Shown: positions 49,878-59,544, numbered from the stretch's first letter. The stretch is DNA of 64,000 nt from CALANV01 sp036381615 (GCA_036381615.1 DASVCL010000003.1:1-64000), one strand, 5' to 3'. A program made the numbers and translations. Notes: a model not told the origin generated them from the sequence alone.

Positions 49878-50818
49878 TGGTTGGCCGCAGAGCCGATGGC
49901 GTTATTCCTCGTCTCGATCGAGAACAGGTCCTCGGGCGGCGCGACGAGATCGTAGGCGAGCTGGCCCGCCACGCCGAGGACCAGAACCGCCAGCAGAACC
50001 CGCATCTGTTCAGCACGCAGCTTGGCGCCGAGACGCGCGCCCAGCGGCGCGGCGACGACGCTGCCGACCATCAACACCACCGCCAGAATGATGTCGACCG
50101 TCTGGTTGGCATAGCTCTGGAGGAACGTGACGTTCGCCGCGACGAAGATGATCTGGAACTGCGATGTTCCGACCACCACCGACGACGGCATGCCGAGGAC
50201 GTAGATCATCGCCGGCACGAGCATGAACCCGCCGCCGACACCCATGATGCCCGACAGCGCCCCGACGCCGAACCCGATGCCGGCGGGAACGAGCGCGCTG
50301 ATATAAAGCCGCGAGCGCGGGAAGCGCATCTTGAGCGGCAGGCCGTGGATCCACGTGTGGTGATGCAGCTTGCTGCGCATGACGCCGGCCATGCGCGCGC
50401 GCCGCTGCCAGGCCCGCGCCGACTCGACCAGCATCAAGGTGCCGATCGTGCCCAGAAGCAGCACGTAGGACAGCGCGACGACGAGGTCGATCTGGCCGAT
50501 GCGCCGCAACAGCGCGAAAAGGCCGACGCTGGCGGCGGATCCGACGAAGCCGCCGAGGAGCAGGATCGCGCCCATGCGGAAGTCGACGCCACGGCGCCGC
50601 AGGCCGGAGAGCACGCCGGAAACCGACGGCGCGATCACCGTATTGGCCCCGGTCGCCGCGGCTACCGCCGGGGGAACGCCGAGGAAAATCAGTAACGGCG
50701 TGACCAGGAACCCGCCGCCCACCCCGAACAGACCTGAGAGGAACCCGATCGCAGCACCGAGGCCTATCAATACGAAAACGTCGAGCGAAACTTCAGCGAC
50801 GGGAAGATAGACGTGCAT
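49874..50818 (-). CDS. TauE/SafE (DUF81) family permease
   Basis: 314 aa membrane protein with about eight TM helices. The two glycine-rich repeats of the family are visible: IGFLSGLFGVGGGFLVTPLL and GALSGIMGVGGGFMLVPAMI. Family members export sulfite, sulfoacetate or related anions. The start at ATG 50818 has no good ribosome-binding site. Together with the overlapping TIGR02186 gene it forms a two-gene unit after a 436-base gene-free stretch. Confidence 0.9.
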   Translation of the reverse strand: MHVYLPVAEVSLDVFVLIGLGAAIGFLSGLFGVGGGFLVTPLLIFLGVPPAVAAATGANTVIAPSVSGVLSGLRRRGVDFRMGAILLLGGFVGSAASVGLFALLRRIGQIDLVVALSYVLLLGTIGTLMLVESARAWQRRARMAGVMRSKLHHHTWIHGLPLKMRFPRSRLYISALVPAGIGFGVGALSGIMGVGGGFMLVPAMIYVLGMPSSVVVGTSQFQIIFVAANVTFLQSYANQTVDIILAVVLMVGSVVAAPLGARLGAKLRAEQMRVLLAVLVLGVAGQLAYDLVAPPEDLFSIETRNNAIGSAANQ

Positions 50819-51254
50819 GTCGCGCGATGGCTTTTTTAGATGCTTTTCGTCGGATCCGGATCGTGCCCGCCCCGCGCCGACCCGTCGGGGACCATCGGGC
50901 TCCGCCCGCGATCGTCGGCGGCCATGCGGACGCCGCCGGCGACGACTTGATCCCCTGCCGACCCGATCAGACCGGACACCGCTTCCCCCACCCCCATCGT
51001 GCGCCGGCCCCGTCGGCCCGCACGTCGGAGTACGCAACCGGTGTCGGATCGGCATCGCTCCGGGGGTCATCCGAAGTCTTCATGCCGAAACGACGGCTAT
51101 CGGATACGGTCTATTCCCGCCGTACAGCACCGCCGCGGCGCCCTTCAGCCTTTGGCCGTCCGGCGCACAACGCCGAAATCACTTTGCGCCCGCGGCCCGG
51201 ATCTCTGCAAGAAAATACCGCGGTTCTATGGCGATTTGCTTAACGTCAAACCGT
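50819..51254. other. Gene-free stretch between trpS and the TauE gene
   Basis: 436 bases with no ORF showing protein-like composition; several short frames overlap on both strands. I see no terminator with a T tract after trpS and no strong promoter before the permease. The half nearer the permease is extremely GC-rich; the 60 bases next to trpS are more AT-rich. Confidence 0.5.
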
Positions 51255-52253
51255 CTAGGGGCGGAGCAGGCCGACGATGTCCCGGATACGACGGAGGTTC
51301 TCCTCGGCGATGGCGTTCGCCCGTTCGGCGCCTTCGCGCAGGATGGAGTCGACATAGCCGGGATCCGCCATCAGGCGCTTCATTTCGGCCCCGATCGGCC
51401 CCATTACGGCAACGGCCGCATCGGCCAGCGCCGTCTTGAATGTGGAGAACTGGGCGCCGGCGAATTTCCGGACCGCTTCCTCGAGCGTCAGGTCGGTAAG
51501 CGCGGCATAGATGCCGAGCAGATTTTCAGCTTCGGGCCGGCCCGCGAGCCCACCCGGCTCGTCCGGCAGAAGGTCCGGGTCGGTCTTCGCCTTCTTGATC
51601 TTGTCGGCGATCGCCGCCGCATCGTCCGAAAGGTTGATGCGCGAGTAATCCGACGCATCGGACTTGCTCATCTTCTTGGTACCGTCCCGCAGCGACATGA
51701 CCCGGGTCGCCGTGCCGAAGATCTGCGGCTCGGGCAGCGGGAAGAACTCGATCCCGTAACGCCGGTTGAAGGCGCCGGCGATGTCACGGGCAAGTTCCAG
51801 ATGCTGCTTCTGGTCCTCGCCGACCGGGACATGGGTCGCCCGATACAGCAGGATGTCCGCTGCCATGAGAACCGGGTACGCGTAGAGGCCGAGTCCGGCG
51901 TTCTCGCGCTGCTTGCCGGCCTTTTCCTTGAACTGCGTCATCCGGTTCAGCCAGCCGAGCGGGGTCATGCAGCCGAGCAGCCAGGCCAGCTCCGTATGGC
52001 CGGGCACCATCGACTGGTTGAAGATGATGCAGGATTTCGGGTCGATGCCGGATGCGATATAGGCCGCCGTCACCTCGCGCGTATGCGCGCGCAGCTGCGC
52101 AGGATCCTGGGGAATGGTCAGGGCATGCAGGTCGACGACACAAAAGATGCACTCGAAATCCCGCTGCAGCTTGACCCAGTTGCGGATCGCGCCGAGATAG
52201 TTGCCGAGGTGCAGATTGCCGGTGGGCTGAATACCCGAGAAAATCCGATTCAT
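51255..52253 (-). CDS. trpS: Tryptophanyl-tRNA synthetase
   Basis: Class I aminoacyl-tRNA synthetase, 332 aa. The HIGH-type motif is in FSGIQPTGNLHLGNYLGAIR and the KMSKS motif in TKKMSKSDASDYSRINL. IFNQSMVPGHTELAWLLGC is also characteristic. Normal length. 99 bases after murJ, the usual murJ-trpS order. Confidence 0.98.
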   Translation of the reverse strand: MNRIFSGIQPTGNLHLGNYLGAIRNWVKLQRDFECIFCVVDLHALTIPQDPAQLRAHTREVTAAYIASGIDPKSCIIFNQSMVPGHTELAWLLGCMTPLGWLNRMTQFKEKAGKQRENAGLGLYAYPVLMAADILLYRATHVPVGEDQKQHLELARDIAGAFNRRYGIEFFPLPEPQIFGTATRVMSLRDGTKKMSKSDASDYSRINLSDDAAAIADKIKKAKTDPDLLPDEPGGLAGRPEAENLLGIYAALTDLTLEEAVRKFAGAQFSTFKTALADAAVAVMGPIGAEMKRLMADPGYVDSILREGAERANAIAEENLRRIRDIVGLLRP

Positions 52254-52352
52254 TGGTGTGTTCCGGAAGCAGCGGCGGGTGTTATGGCCGCTCCGGCGTG
52301 CCTGGTCAACCCGAGGCGCGCCGCAACGCCGGGCGATGCCGGCGGACGCCCC

Positions 52353-53897
52353 TCAACTTCTCTGGAACAACCGGCGCGCCTCCTTGAGGTCGACGGCCCG
52401 GACGACCAGAGCCGTCGCCGCGAACGTCGCGAGCCCGAACAGAATCAGTGCGCCGAGCGCCGACGACCGCCGGATCATCCCGGCCGCGAGCGATGGTTCG
52501 AATGCCGGCAGCACCGCCCACAGGACCACGGCCATCAGCGCCGCCGCCAGCAGCACGCGCGGCGCCCGCCGACGCAACTGGCGGTCAGGAGCGAAGTAGC
52601 CGCGCCGGCGTAGCGCGGCGGCGAGCAGCCCGACATTGAGCCAGGCTGAGACGACCGTCGCGAGCGCGATCCCGACATGTGCGAAGAGCTGCATCGCGGC
52701 GAGCGCCACCGCCGTATTCACCACGACGCATCCAACCGCGATCTTGACTGGTGTGCGCGTATCCTCCCGCGCATAGAAGCATGGCGTCAGGACCTTGATC
52801 AGGACATAGGCCGGCAGCCCCAATGCATAGGCGGCGAGCGCCGCCGCCGTCGCGCGGACCTCGGCGGCGCCAAAGGCGCCGCGCTCGAACAGCACGGCGA
52901 TAATCGGCCGATCGAGCACGATCAGGGCGGCAGCCGCGGGAAGCGTCAACAGAAGCGCCGCCTCGAGCGCGCGGTTCTGCGTCTCCACCGCCGCCGCGTG
53001 CTCGCCCCTGCGTACCTGACGGGAAAGGACCGGCAGGATCGCGGTGCCGATCGCGATGCCGACCACCGCGAGCGGAAGCTCGTAGATCCGGTCGGCGTAG
53101 TAGAGAAACGAGACCGCGCCGGTCGGCAGCAACGAGGCCAGCATGACGTCGATGAGCAGGTTCACCTGGACGACGCCACTGCCGAGCGCCGCCGGAAGCA
53201 TCAGGACCAGCAGTCGGCGGACCTCCGGCGTAAGGCGCGGACGCGGCAGGGACAATCCCATGCCGGCACGCCCGCAGGCCCATGCGAGCCAGACGAACTG
53301 TACCACCCCCGCCGCGGCGACACCCCAGGCCAACGCGTGGCCGCCCGTCGGCAGACGATGCACGAGGCCGATCAGCGCGCCGATGAGGCACAGATTGAGC
53401 AGAATCGGCGTGGCCGCCACGGCCGCGAACCGGTCGAGCGAGTTGAGCACGCCGCCCTGCAGCGACACGAGCGAGATGAACAGGAGATAAGGAAAGGTGA
53501 TCCGCGTGAATTCGACGGCCAGCCGGAACTTCTCGGGATCGCCGGCAAAGCCGGGCGCGGCCAGGGTGATGAACCACGGCATCCCGGCCTCGATCACGAC
53601 CAGGAGCACGACGAGAACGCCGAGCAGGACAGCCAGCGTATCCTCGGCGAAAAGGCGTGCGGCCGTGCGCCCGGCCGTCGCGATCTTGCCGGCAAACATC
53701 GGGACGAAGGCGGCGTTGAACGCGCCTTCCGCGAACAGGCGCCGAAAGAAATTGGGAAACTTGAACGCGACGAAGAACGCATCGGCCACCGGTCCCGCGC
53801 CCAGATAGGCCGCGACGAGGACATCCCGGACGAAGCCGAGGACACGGCTGACCATGGTGTAGCCGCCGACGGTAGCGATGGAGCGGAAGAGAGCCAT
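52353..53897 (-). CDS. murJ: Lipid II flippase MurJ
   Basis: Flips the peptidoglycan precursor lipid II across the inner membrane. 514 aa with about 13-14 TM helices. The N-terminal SIATVGGYTMVSRVLGFVRD and FKFPNFFRRLFAEGAFNAAF are the MurJ signatures (with the essential Arg residues). YADRIYELPLAVVGIAIGTA and FYAREDTRTPVKIAVGC are also conserved. ATG 53897 fits the family start; the frame extends 19 codons further without similarity. Confidence 0.97.
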   Translation of the reverse strand: MALFRSIATVGGYTMVSRVLGFVRDVLVAAYLGAGPVADAFFVAFKFPNFFRRLFAEGAFNAAFVPMFAGKIATAGRTAARLFAEDTLAVLLGVLVVLLVVIEAGMPWFITLAAPGFAGDPEKFRLAVEFTRITFPYLLFISLVSLQGGVLNSLDRFAAVAATPILLNLCLIGALIGLVHRLPTGGHALAWGVAAAGVVQFVWLAWACGRAGMGLSLPRPRLTPEVRRLLVLMLPAALGSGVVQVNLLIDVMLASLLPTGAVSFLYYADRIYELPLAVVGIAIGTAILPVLSRQVRRGEHAAAVETQNRALEAALLLTLPAAAALIVLDRPIIAVLFERGAFGAAEVRATAAALAAYALGLPAYVLIKVLTPCFYAREDTRTPVKIAVGCVVVNTAVALAAMQLFAHVGIALATVVSAWLNVGLLAAALRRRGYFAPDRQLRRRAPRVLLAAALMAVVLWAVLPAFEPSLAAGMIRRSSALGALILFGLATFAATALVVRAVDLKEARRLFQRS

Positions 53898-54171
53898 TGA
53901 CGCGCGTCGAAAGATGGACGGGCCCTTGCGCCCGCCCGGCCTTCGCCCGGACACGAGGCGCTTCTCGAAACGGCGCCATACCTACCCCATCGGCGGGGCG
54001 AAAAGAAGGCGTCCGGACGGCGGCTTCTGCGTCGCGCCGGAATGTGTTACCGGACTGCCGCCGGGGCCGGCGACTTAAGACACCGCGCCGGGTCGGACGT
54101 TGCCCCGCGCCGGCGCGACAAGACCTGCCGATCCTCCGGCCATGACCGATCCGTTCGACAGGAGGGCCGAC

Positions 54172-54744
54172 ATGCGTTCGATCCGAGTCCTTCTCGTCTT
54201 TTGCCTGCTGCTCGTCGGTGGCGTCGGTGCGGCCGACACCGCGTCACCCTACGCCGGGCAGGAGCAGCGCGAGATCAAGGCGTTATCACCAACCGAGATC
54301 GAGGATCTGCTCGCCGGCCGGGGCATGGGTCTGGCCAAGGCCGCCGAGCTCAACGGCTACCCTGGTCCGGCGCACGTGCTCGAACTCGCCGATCGTCTCC
54401 GGCTCACGCCGGAACAGCGGACGGCCACGCAAGCGCTCTTCGAGGGGATGAGCCAGGACGCGCGCCGGCTGGGCGCCGCCATCGTGGCCGCTGAACGCGA
54501 TCTCGAGCGCGGCTTCGCCGAGCATCGCCTGGACGAAGGCGACCTGCAGGCCCGGCTCAATGCGCTCGGTGCACTCCAGGCGGAACTGCGCTTCGTGCAT
54601 TTGCGCACGCACTTGGCGCAGGCCGCCCTTTTGACGCCGGCGCAGATCGCCCGCTACGACGCACTGCGCGGTTATGACCGAATGGAAGCACCCGCCCGCC
54701 ATGGGAAACACGGATCCCACGGGGCACACGGTTCGCCCCAGTAG
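54172..54744 (+). CDS. Spy/CpxP/ZraP-like periplasmic protein
   Basis: 190 aa from ATG 54172, set by AGGAGGG eight bases upstream. A signal peptide (VLLVFCLLLVGGVGAAD) is followed by a helical region with two LTxxQ-like motifs: RLRLTPEQRTATQALF and ALLTPAQIARYDALRGY. LTxxQ defines the Spy/CpxP/ZraP periplasmic chaperone group. The His-rich tail (RHGKHGSHGAHG) suggests metal binding. Divergent from murJ. An earlier ATG (54142) would add ten residues. Confidence 0.82.
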   Translation: MRSIRVLLVFCLLLVGGVGAADTASPYAGQEQREIKALSPTEIEDLLAGRGMGLAKAAELNGYPGPAHVLELADRLRLTPEQRTATQALFEGMSQDARRLGAAIVAAERDLERGFAEHRLDEGDLQARLNALGALQAELRFVHLRTHLAQAALLTPAQIARYDALRGYDRMEAPARHGKHGSHGAHGSPQ

Positions 54745-54776
54745 AGCGGCACCCGGGTTGTTTCGCGCGTAACGCG

Positions 54777-55190
54777 TCAGCGGCGCGTCCGGCCCGCCGC
54801 GTCACGCGCCGCGCGTTCTGCCGCGTCGCGGTCGCGGACCGCACGATCGTGCTCCAGCCGATCCCGGCGCAACGCGTCATCACGCATCATGTCGCCGGCC
54901 CGGTTGGGCGGGTCGCCGGGCAATGGCGGCGCCGCGCCGAGCGGCAGACTTGGCCGGCTCGGCCGGAGCAGAAGGTCGCGGTTGGTCCTCTCGAGCTGAT
55001 CGCGTGCCGCGCGGGCGGCGCGGTCGCTTTCGACACGATCGCGTTCGGCACGTTCGTACCGGTCCTGCAGCCGCCGTTCTTCGGCTTGCCCTCGCTCCAG
55101 GTTCGGTCCCGGTTCGCGCCACGGCTGTGCCGCCGCTGGAAGAACGGCGACGGCCATCACGGACAGTGCAACCAGCAAAGCAAGCTTCAC
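54777..55190 (-). CDS. Small exported Arg/Asp-rich protein of unknown function
   Basis: 137 aa if the GTG at 55190 is used. GGGTGA just upstream could be the ribosome-binding site, and the reading from there gives a clean signal peptide (KLALLVALSVMAVAVLPAAA). The mature part is charged and low-complexity (RRLQDRYERAERDRVESDR, then a Pro/Leu-rich linker, then RDRDAAERAARDAAGR), likely helical. No family recognised; no ATG fits, and start and coding status are less certain than for neighbours. Confidence 0.5.
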   Translation of the reverse strand: MKLALLVALSVMAVAVLPAAAQPWREPGPNLERGQAEERRLQDRYERAERDRVESDRAARAARDQLERTNRDLLLRPSRPSLPLGAAPPLPGDPPNRAGDMMRDDALRRDRLEHDRAVRDRDAAERAARDAAGRTRR

Positions 55191-55222
55191 GGCATTCACC
55201 CGATGTAAAGGGCGTTGCCGAT

Positions 55223-55516
55223 TCAACCGCCGCTGTGCTCTTGCGTTCCCGGCCTGAGTCCATGGGAACGCTGCAGCAGTCCGAGCCATGGCGACCAGGC
55301 GAGTTGCGTGAACGCGAGCCACCCGTGCCACCACATCGCCGGCGCCATGCCGAATGCGGCGAGCGCCGCCGGCATCATTGCATCGCCCAAGGCGGCAAAG
55401 GACGGGTCCGCCCGCATGCTGATGGTGATGTACTCGGCGGCCTCGTGCGCCGGCTTGCGTCGCGTCATCTCGATGTCGAGGCCGGGCAGTCGGGCAATTG
55501 CCCTGATTTCATCCAT
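55223..55516 (-). CDS. Conserved-looking small protein downstream of glnD
   Basis: 97 aa from ATG 55516, which has GAGGT eight bases upstream. An ATG at 55531 overlapping the glnD stop would add five residues. It starts MDEIRAIARLPGLDIEMTRR and includes ISMRADPSFAALGD. A hydrophobic/aromatic C-terminal half (PAMWWHGWLAFTQLAWSPWL) looks like a membrane-associated amphipathic helix. I recall similar short proteins with IARLP.LDIE starts in other alphaproteobacteria but no function. Confidence 0.68.
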   Translation of the reverse strand: MDEIRAIARLPGLDIEMTRRKPAHEAAEYITISMRADPSFAALGDAMMPAALAAFGMAPAMWWHGWLAFTQLAWSPWLGLLQRSHGLRPGTQEHSGG

Positions 55517-55527
55517 CCTGGGTGACC

Positions 55528-58368
55528 TCATCCGGCTGCCGCCGTCGTCCGCGCAATCCGCCGCGGGCGTACCGGGATGTGGGACTTGTCCTTCGCATCG
55601 GGATCGGCGAGTGCCGCAAGCAACCGCTCGCGGATCCGCTTCAGCTTGTGCTCCTCGTCGATTTTGTGCCCGAACACGTCCTTGACGTAAAACACGTCGA
55701 CCACGCGTTCGCCGTAGGTCGCGATCTTCGCGGTACCGATCGACAGTCCGAGTTCGGTCAGCGCATTCGTCACCTCGAAGAGCAGGCCGGGCCGGTCGCG
55801 GCCATTCACTTCAATGACCGTGTGCGTCGCCGATGCCTTGTTGTCGATCAGCACGCGCGGCGGCACGGCGAAGACGCGCGCGCGGCTCTGAACCCTCGGC
55901 CGCTTGGCAAGCGCGTCACGCAGTTTCAGCCGGCCCGACAGCGCCTGCTCGATCAGGGTTGCGAGTTTCGCCAGACGTTCGGGCTTGTCGAACGCGGCCC
56001 CTGCGCTGTCCACGGACGGCAGCGTCTCCTGGATGAGAAACGTGTCGAGCGCCATGCCGTTCGCCATCGTGAAGATCTGCGCCGCCACGATGTTCGCGCC
56101 GGCAAGCGCCATGGCGCCGGCGATTCGGCTGAACAGGCCGGGATGGTCGGCGGTGTAGATCGTGATCTCCGTGATTCCGCGCGCGCGATCGATACGCGTA
56201 TCGAGTGAGATTGGCGCCTCGTCCCGTTCGGCCTGACGGATGAAGCGCGCATGCCGGGCCTGCGTCGCAGTGTCGACCGAAAGCCAGTAGGCCGGATAGC
56301 CGCGGGCATAATGGGCGACGATGTCCTCGTCGGGCCAGTCGGCAAGCTCGGTGCGCAACGCCGATTTTGCCGCCTCGATCCGCATCTTGGCGCTGTCCGC
56401 AAGCACCGTGCCGGACATCGCCTCTTCGGCCCGATCGTAGAGCTCGCGCAGCAGCGTCGCCTTCCAATTGTTCCAGACATTCGGCCCCACCGCGCGTATG
56501 TCGGCCACGGTGAGACAGAGCAGCAGCCGCAACCGCTCAGGGGACTGGACGAGATCCACGAAGTCGTGAAGCGTCTGCGGGTCCTGGATATCGCGCTTGA
56601 AGGCGGTGTTCGACATCGCCAGATGCCAGCGGACCAGCCATGCGACCGTCTCCGTCTCCTCGTCGCTCAGGCCCAGGCGCGGCCCCAGCCGCAGCGCGAT
56701 GTCCGCGCCCAGAACCGAATGGTCGCCGCCGCGCCCCTTGGCGATGTCATGGAGAAGGACTGCCACATACAGCGCGCGGCGCGACTGGATCTTGTGAATG
56801 ACCTCGCTCGACAGCGGCAGCTCGGACGCAAGCTCGCCATTCTCGATGCGGTGGAGAATGCCGATCGCGAAGATCGTGTGCTCGTCGACCGTATAGACAT
56901 GGTACATGTCGTGCTGCATCTGCGCGACGACACGGCCGAAATCCGGCACGAACCGGCCGAACACACCCGCCTCGTTCATGGCCCGCAACGTGCGCTCGGA
57001 GTCATGCCGGTCCGTGAGCATCTCGAGGAACAGCCTGTTCGCCTCCGGATCCGCGCGCAGCCGTCCGTCGATCAGCTTGAGATTCCGGCGTATCAGCCGC
57101 AGCGCGTAAGGGTGGATCTCCAGATCATGCTCCTGCGCCACGCGGAAAATGCGCAGAAAGTTGACGGGATCGTCGGCAAAGGCGCTGTTCTTGGAAACCG
57201 TCAGGCGGCCGTTTTCGACGGCGAAACCTTCGAGCCGCGGGCGGGCGCGCCGCATGAACGACGGCAGCGGCAGTCGCGAGAGGCTCAGTCGCGGCTTCTT
57301 CTCGGCCTCGATCTCCAGCGCGGCGCAGAAGATGCGGGTCAGGTCGCCCACGTCCTTGGCGACGAGGAAGTAATGCTTCATCAGCCGCTCGACGCCGCGC
57401 GTCCCGCGATGGTCGGTATAGCCCATGCGGGCGGCGACCTCCGGCTGGACGTCGAACGTCAGCCGATCGTCGGCGCGCTTCGTGACGTAGTGCAGGTGAC
57501 ACCGGACCGTCCACAGGAACTCCTGGGCCTTGGCGAACTTCGCGGCCTCCTCGCTTGTCACGACGCCCTTGACGACGAGTTCGTCGACCCGCTCCACCCG
57601 ATGAATGTATTTCGCGATCCAGAACAGGGTGTGCAGGTCGCGCAGGCCGCCCTTGCCTTCCTTGACGTTCGGCTCCAGCACGTAGCGGGAGTCGCCCATC
57701 CGGATGTGCCGCTCGTTGCGCTCGGCAAGTTTGGCGGCGACGAACTCCGCCTCCGAACCCTTGACGATTCCGGTCAGGAACTGCCGCCGGAAATCGGCAT
57801 AGAGCTTGTCGTCCCCCCACAGGAACCGCGATTCGAGGAGCGCGGTGCGGATCGTCATGTCGTCGCGCGCAAGGCGAAGGCATTCGTCGACCGAGCGTGT
57901 CGCGTGTCCGACCTTCAGCCCCAGATCCCACAGCATGTAGAGAATGAACTCGACGATCTGCTCGCCGCGCGGGGTCCGCTTGTACGGGTGCAGGAACAGA
58001 AGATCGACATCCGAATGCGGAGCGAGCTCGCCGCGCCCAAAGCCGCCGACGGCGACGATCGACAGCCGCTCGGCCTGGGTCGGATTGGCGATCCGGTAGA
58101 CATAGCGGTCGGCATAATCGTGGATCAGCCGGATGAGCTGATCGAGCAGGAAACAGCCGGCACGGACGGTTTCGGCGCCGCTGGCACGACCCTCCTCGAA
58201 CCGCGTTCTGATCTCTGTTCGGCCGGCGGCCAGAACCGTCTTCAGCGCCTCGAGGCATCGGGCGCGCCTGGCATCCAGCGTCAGGTCCTCATCCTGCGCG
58301 ATGGCATCCAAAATCGCGCCGACACTGCGACGATCGATGATCTCGCGCTGGTTGACGACCTGCTCCAT
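55528..58368 (-). CDS. glnD: Bifunctional PII uridylyltransferase/uridylyl-removing enzyme
   Basis: Master nitrogen sensor that uridylylates or de-uridylylates PII in response to glutamine. 946 aa. The nucleotidyltransferase motif GGFGRGELAPHSDVDLLFL is near residue 110. The HD hydrolase site (VAVLLHDIAKGRGGDHSVLG) is in the middle. Two ACT domains are at the C-terminus (EITIYTADHPGLFSRIAGAM and VIEVNGRDRPGLLFEVTNAL). All parts are intact. Order mutS-glnD-murJ-trpS is kept, though small genes intervene. Confidence 0.98.
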   Translation of the reverse strand: MEQVVNQREIIDRRSVGAILDAIAQDEDLTLDARRARCLEALKTVLAAGRTEIRTRFEEGRASGAETVRAGCFLLDQLIRLIHDYADRYVYRIANPTQAERLSIVAVGGFGRGELAPHSDVDLLFLHPYKRTPRGEQIVEFILYMLWDLGLKVGHATRSVDECLRLARDDMTIRTALLESRFLWGDDKLYADFRRQFLTGIVKGSEAEFVAAKLAERNERHIRMGDSRYVLEPNVKEGKGGLRDLHTLFWIAKYIHRVERVDELVVKGVVTSEEAAKFAKAQEFLWTVRCHLHYVTKRADDRLTFDVQPEVAARMGYTDHRGTRGVERLMKHYFLVAKDVGDLTRIFCAALEIEAEKKPRLSLSRLPLPSFMRRARPRLEGFAVENGRLTVSKNSAFADDPVNFLRIFRVAQEHDLEIHPYALRLIRRNLKLIDGRLRADPEANRLFLEMLTDRHDSERTLRAMNEAGVFGRFVPDFGRVVAQMQHDMYHVYTVDEHTIFAIGILHRIENGELASELPLSSEVIHKIQSRRALYVAVLLHDIAKGRGGDHSVLGADIALRLGPRLGLSDEETETVAWLVRWHLAMSNTAFKRDIQDPQTLHDFVDLVQSPERLRLLLCLTVADIRAVGPNVWNNWKATLLRELYDRAEEAMSGTVLADSAKMRIEAAKSALRTELADWPDEDIVAHYARGYPAYWLSVDTATQARHARFIRQAERDEAPISLDTRIDRARGITEITIYTADHPGLFSRIAGAMALAGANIVAAQIFTMANGMALDTFLIQETLPSVDSAGAAFDKPERLAKLATLIEQALSGRLKLRDALAKRPRVQSRARVFAVPPRVLIDNKASATHTVIEVNGRDRPGLLFEVTNALTELGLSIGTAKIATYGERVVDVFYVKDVFGHKIDEEHKLKRIRERLLAALADPDAKDKSHIPVRPRRIARTTAAAG

Positions 58369-58475
58369 TGGAACTGCCGAGATAGGCTCGAACGTTAACT
58401 GCCCGGGTAACGATCATATCGCGGGCCGGCGGCCACGGATACGACCTCGTCCCCAACCAAAAAGATGGAGAACGC

Positions 58476-58988
58476 ATGCGTCTATTCCATCGGCTCGTCG
58501 TCGCTTTCGGTGTCGTGGCCTTCGTCCCGGCATGTGGAGGCGCGGGCGGCCGGGTGAGCGAGCCGACGATTACCGCCGAGTTCGTACGCGCACCGGCAGG
58601 TACTGCGGAGTCGGCCGTGCAGATCATCGCGACCGGGCGACAGCCGTTGACGAGCGCACTCCTGATTACCCCTTCGGGAACGACGCCGGCCAGCCTGATC
58701 GAGCGCGAAGCCAGCCCGCCCGTCGCTTATGGTGGCGGCCCCGATGTCGGTGTCGGCGTGTTCGGGGGTAGCGGCGGCGTCGGCATCGGCACCGGGATTT
58801 TCCTCGGCATTCCGGTCGGCGGCTATGACAGGCCCGTGGAGATCGTCCGCAGCCGGGCAACGATTCCCGTCTCGGATGTCGATGCCTACCGGCAGAACTG
58901 GCCGCAATCCGTCATCCGGATCACGTTCGGAACGGAACCGTCATCGACCACCACCGACGTCCCTGCGCCGGCCCCGGGGGTCGAGTAG
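58476..58988 (+). CDS. Putative lipoprotein of unknown function
   Basis: 170 aa. The signal sequence ends FVPAC with the lipobox cysteine at residue 20, so it should be lipid-anchored. The middle is glycine-rich (GVGVFGGSGGVGIGTGIFLG), which may form a flexible or glycine-zipper-like segment. The end (SVIRITFGTEPSSTTTDVPA) is Ser/Thr/Pro rich. It starts 107 bases from the divergent glnD and ends four bases before the iron permease gene. Confidence 0.75.
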   Translation: MRLFHRLVVAFGVVAFVPACGGAGGRVSEPTITAEFVRAPAGTAESAVQIIATGRQPLTSALLITPSGTTPASLIEREASPPVAYGGGPDVGVGVFGGSGGVGIGTGIFLGIPVGGYDRPVEIVRSRATIPVSDVDAYRQNWPQSVIRITFGTEPSSTTTDVPAPAPGVE

Positions 58989-58992
58989 AACC

Positions 58993-59544
58993 ATGCACCG
59001 GATCAATACGCCGCATCGCGCCGCAGACGGCCCTTCGAAGGTGGCGGCGCCGAGACCGAAGATCATCGACCGGTTCGCGCGGATCGCACGCGCGGCGGCG
59101 CACCAGCTGGGACATCCCCTGACCTTCGCGGCCGCGATCGGCGTGGTCGTGCTCTGGGCGGCAACCGGGCCGTTGTTCGGCTGGTCGGATACGTGGCAAC
59201 TCGTCATCAACACGGGTACGACGATCGTCACGTTCGTGATGGTGTTCCTGATCCAGAACACCCAGAACCGGGACAACGAAGCCGTTCAGCTGAAACTGGA
59301 CGAGCTGATCCGCACTACGGCACACGCCCGGAACCGGTTGCTGAACCTCGAGGAATGCTCCGAGGCGGAGATCGAGCACCTTCGGCGCGAGTTCCAGCGG
59401 CTCGCGGAAAAACGGCAGGCGGCCCAGGCGCGACTGGACGAGGCGATGGACCGTCGGCATTCCGAACATCAGGCGGGCAGCACGCACCACGGGCCGCGTG
59501 AGCAGTCCCGGGCCGGCGATTCAAAATGTCCGCGTGACCGCTAG
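58993..59544 (+). CDS. Low-affinity iron permease family protein (Fet4-like)
   Basis: 183 aa from ATG 58993. Two TM helices (HPLTFAAAIGVVVLWAATGP and TWQLVINTGTTIVTFVMVFL) are followed by IQNTQNRDNEAVQLKLDELI, the hallmark of this family. A long charged helix follows (CSEAEIEHLRREFQRLAEKR). Despite the name, iron transport is not shown for the bacterial two-TM members. Four bases after the lipoprotein gene, so likely one transcript; its end overlaps convergent mutS by four bases. Confidence 0.85.
   Translation: MHRINTPHRAADGPSKVAAPRPKIIDRFARIARAAAHQLGHPLTFAAAIGVVVLWAATGPLFGWSDTWQLVINTGTTIVTFVMVFLIQNTQNRDNEAVQLKLDELIRTTAHARNRLLNLEECSEAEIEHLRREFQRLAEKRQAAQARLDEAMDRRHSEHQAGSTHHGPREQSRAGDSKCPRDR

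Noticed and set aside
50819..51254. Possible small gene in the trpS-TauE gap
   Set aside because: Short frames are arginine/proline-rich, overlap each other on both strands, and lack ribosome-binding sites.
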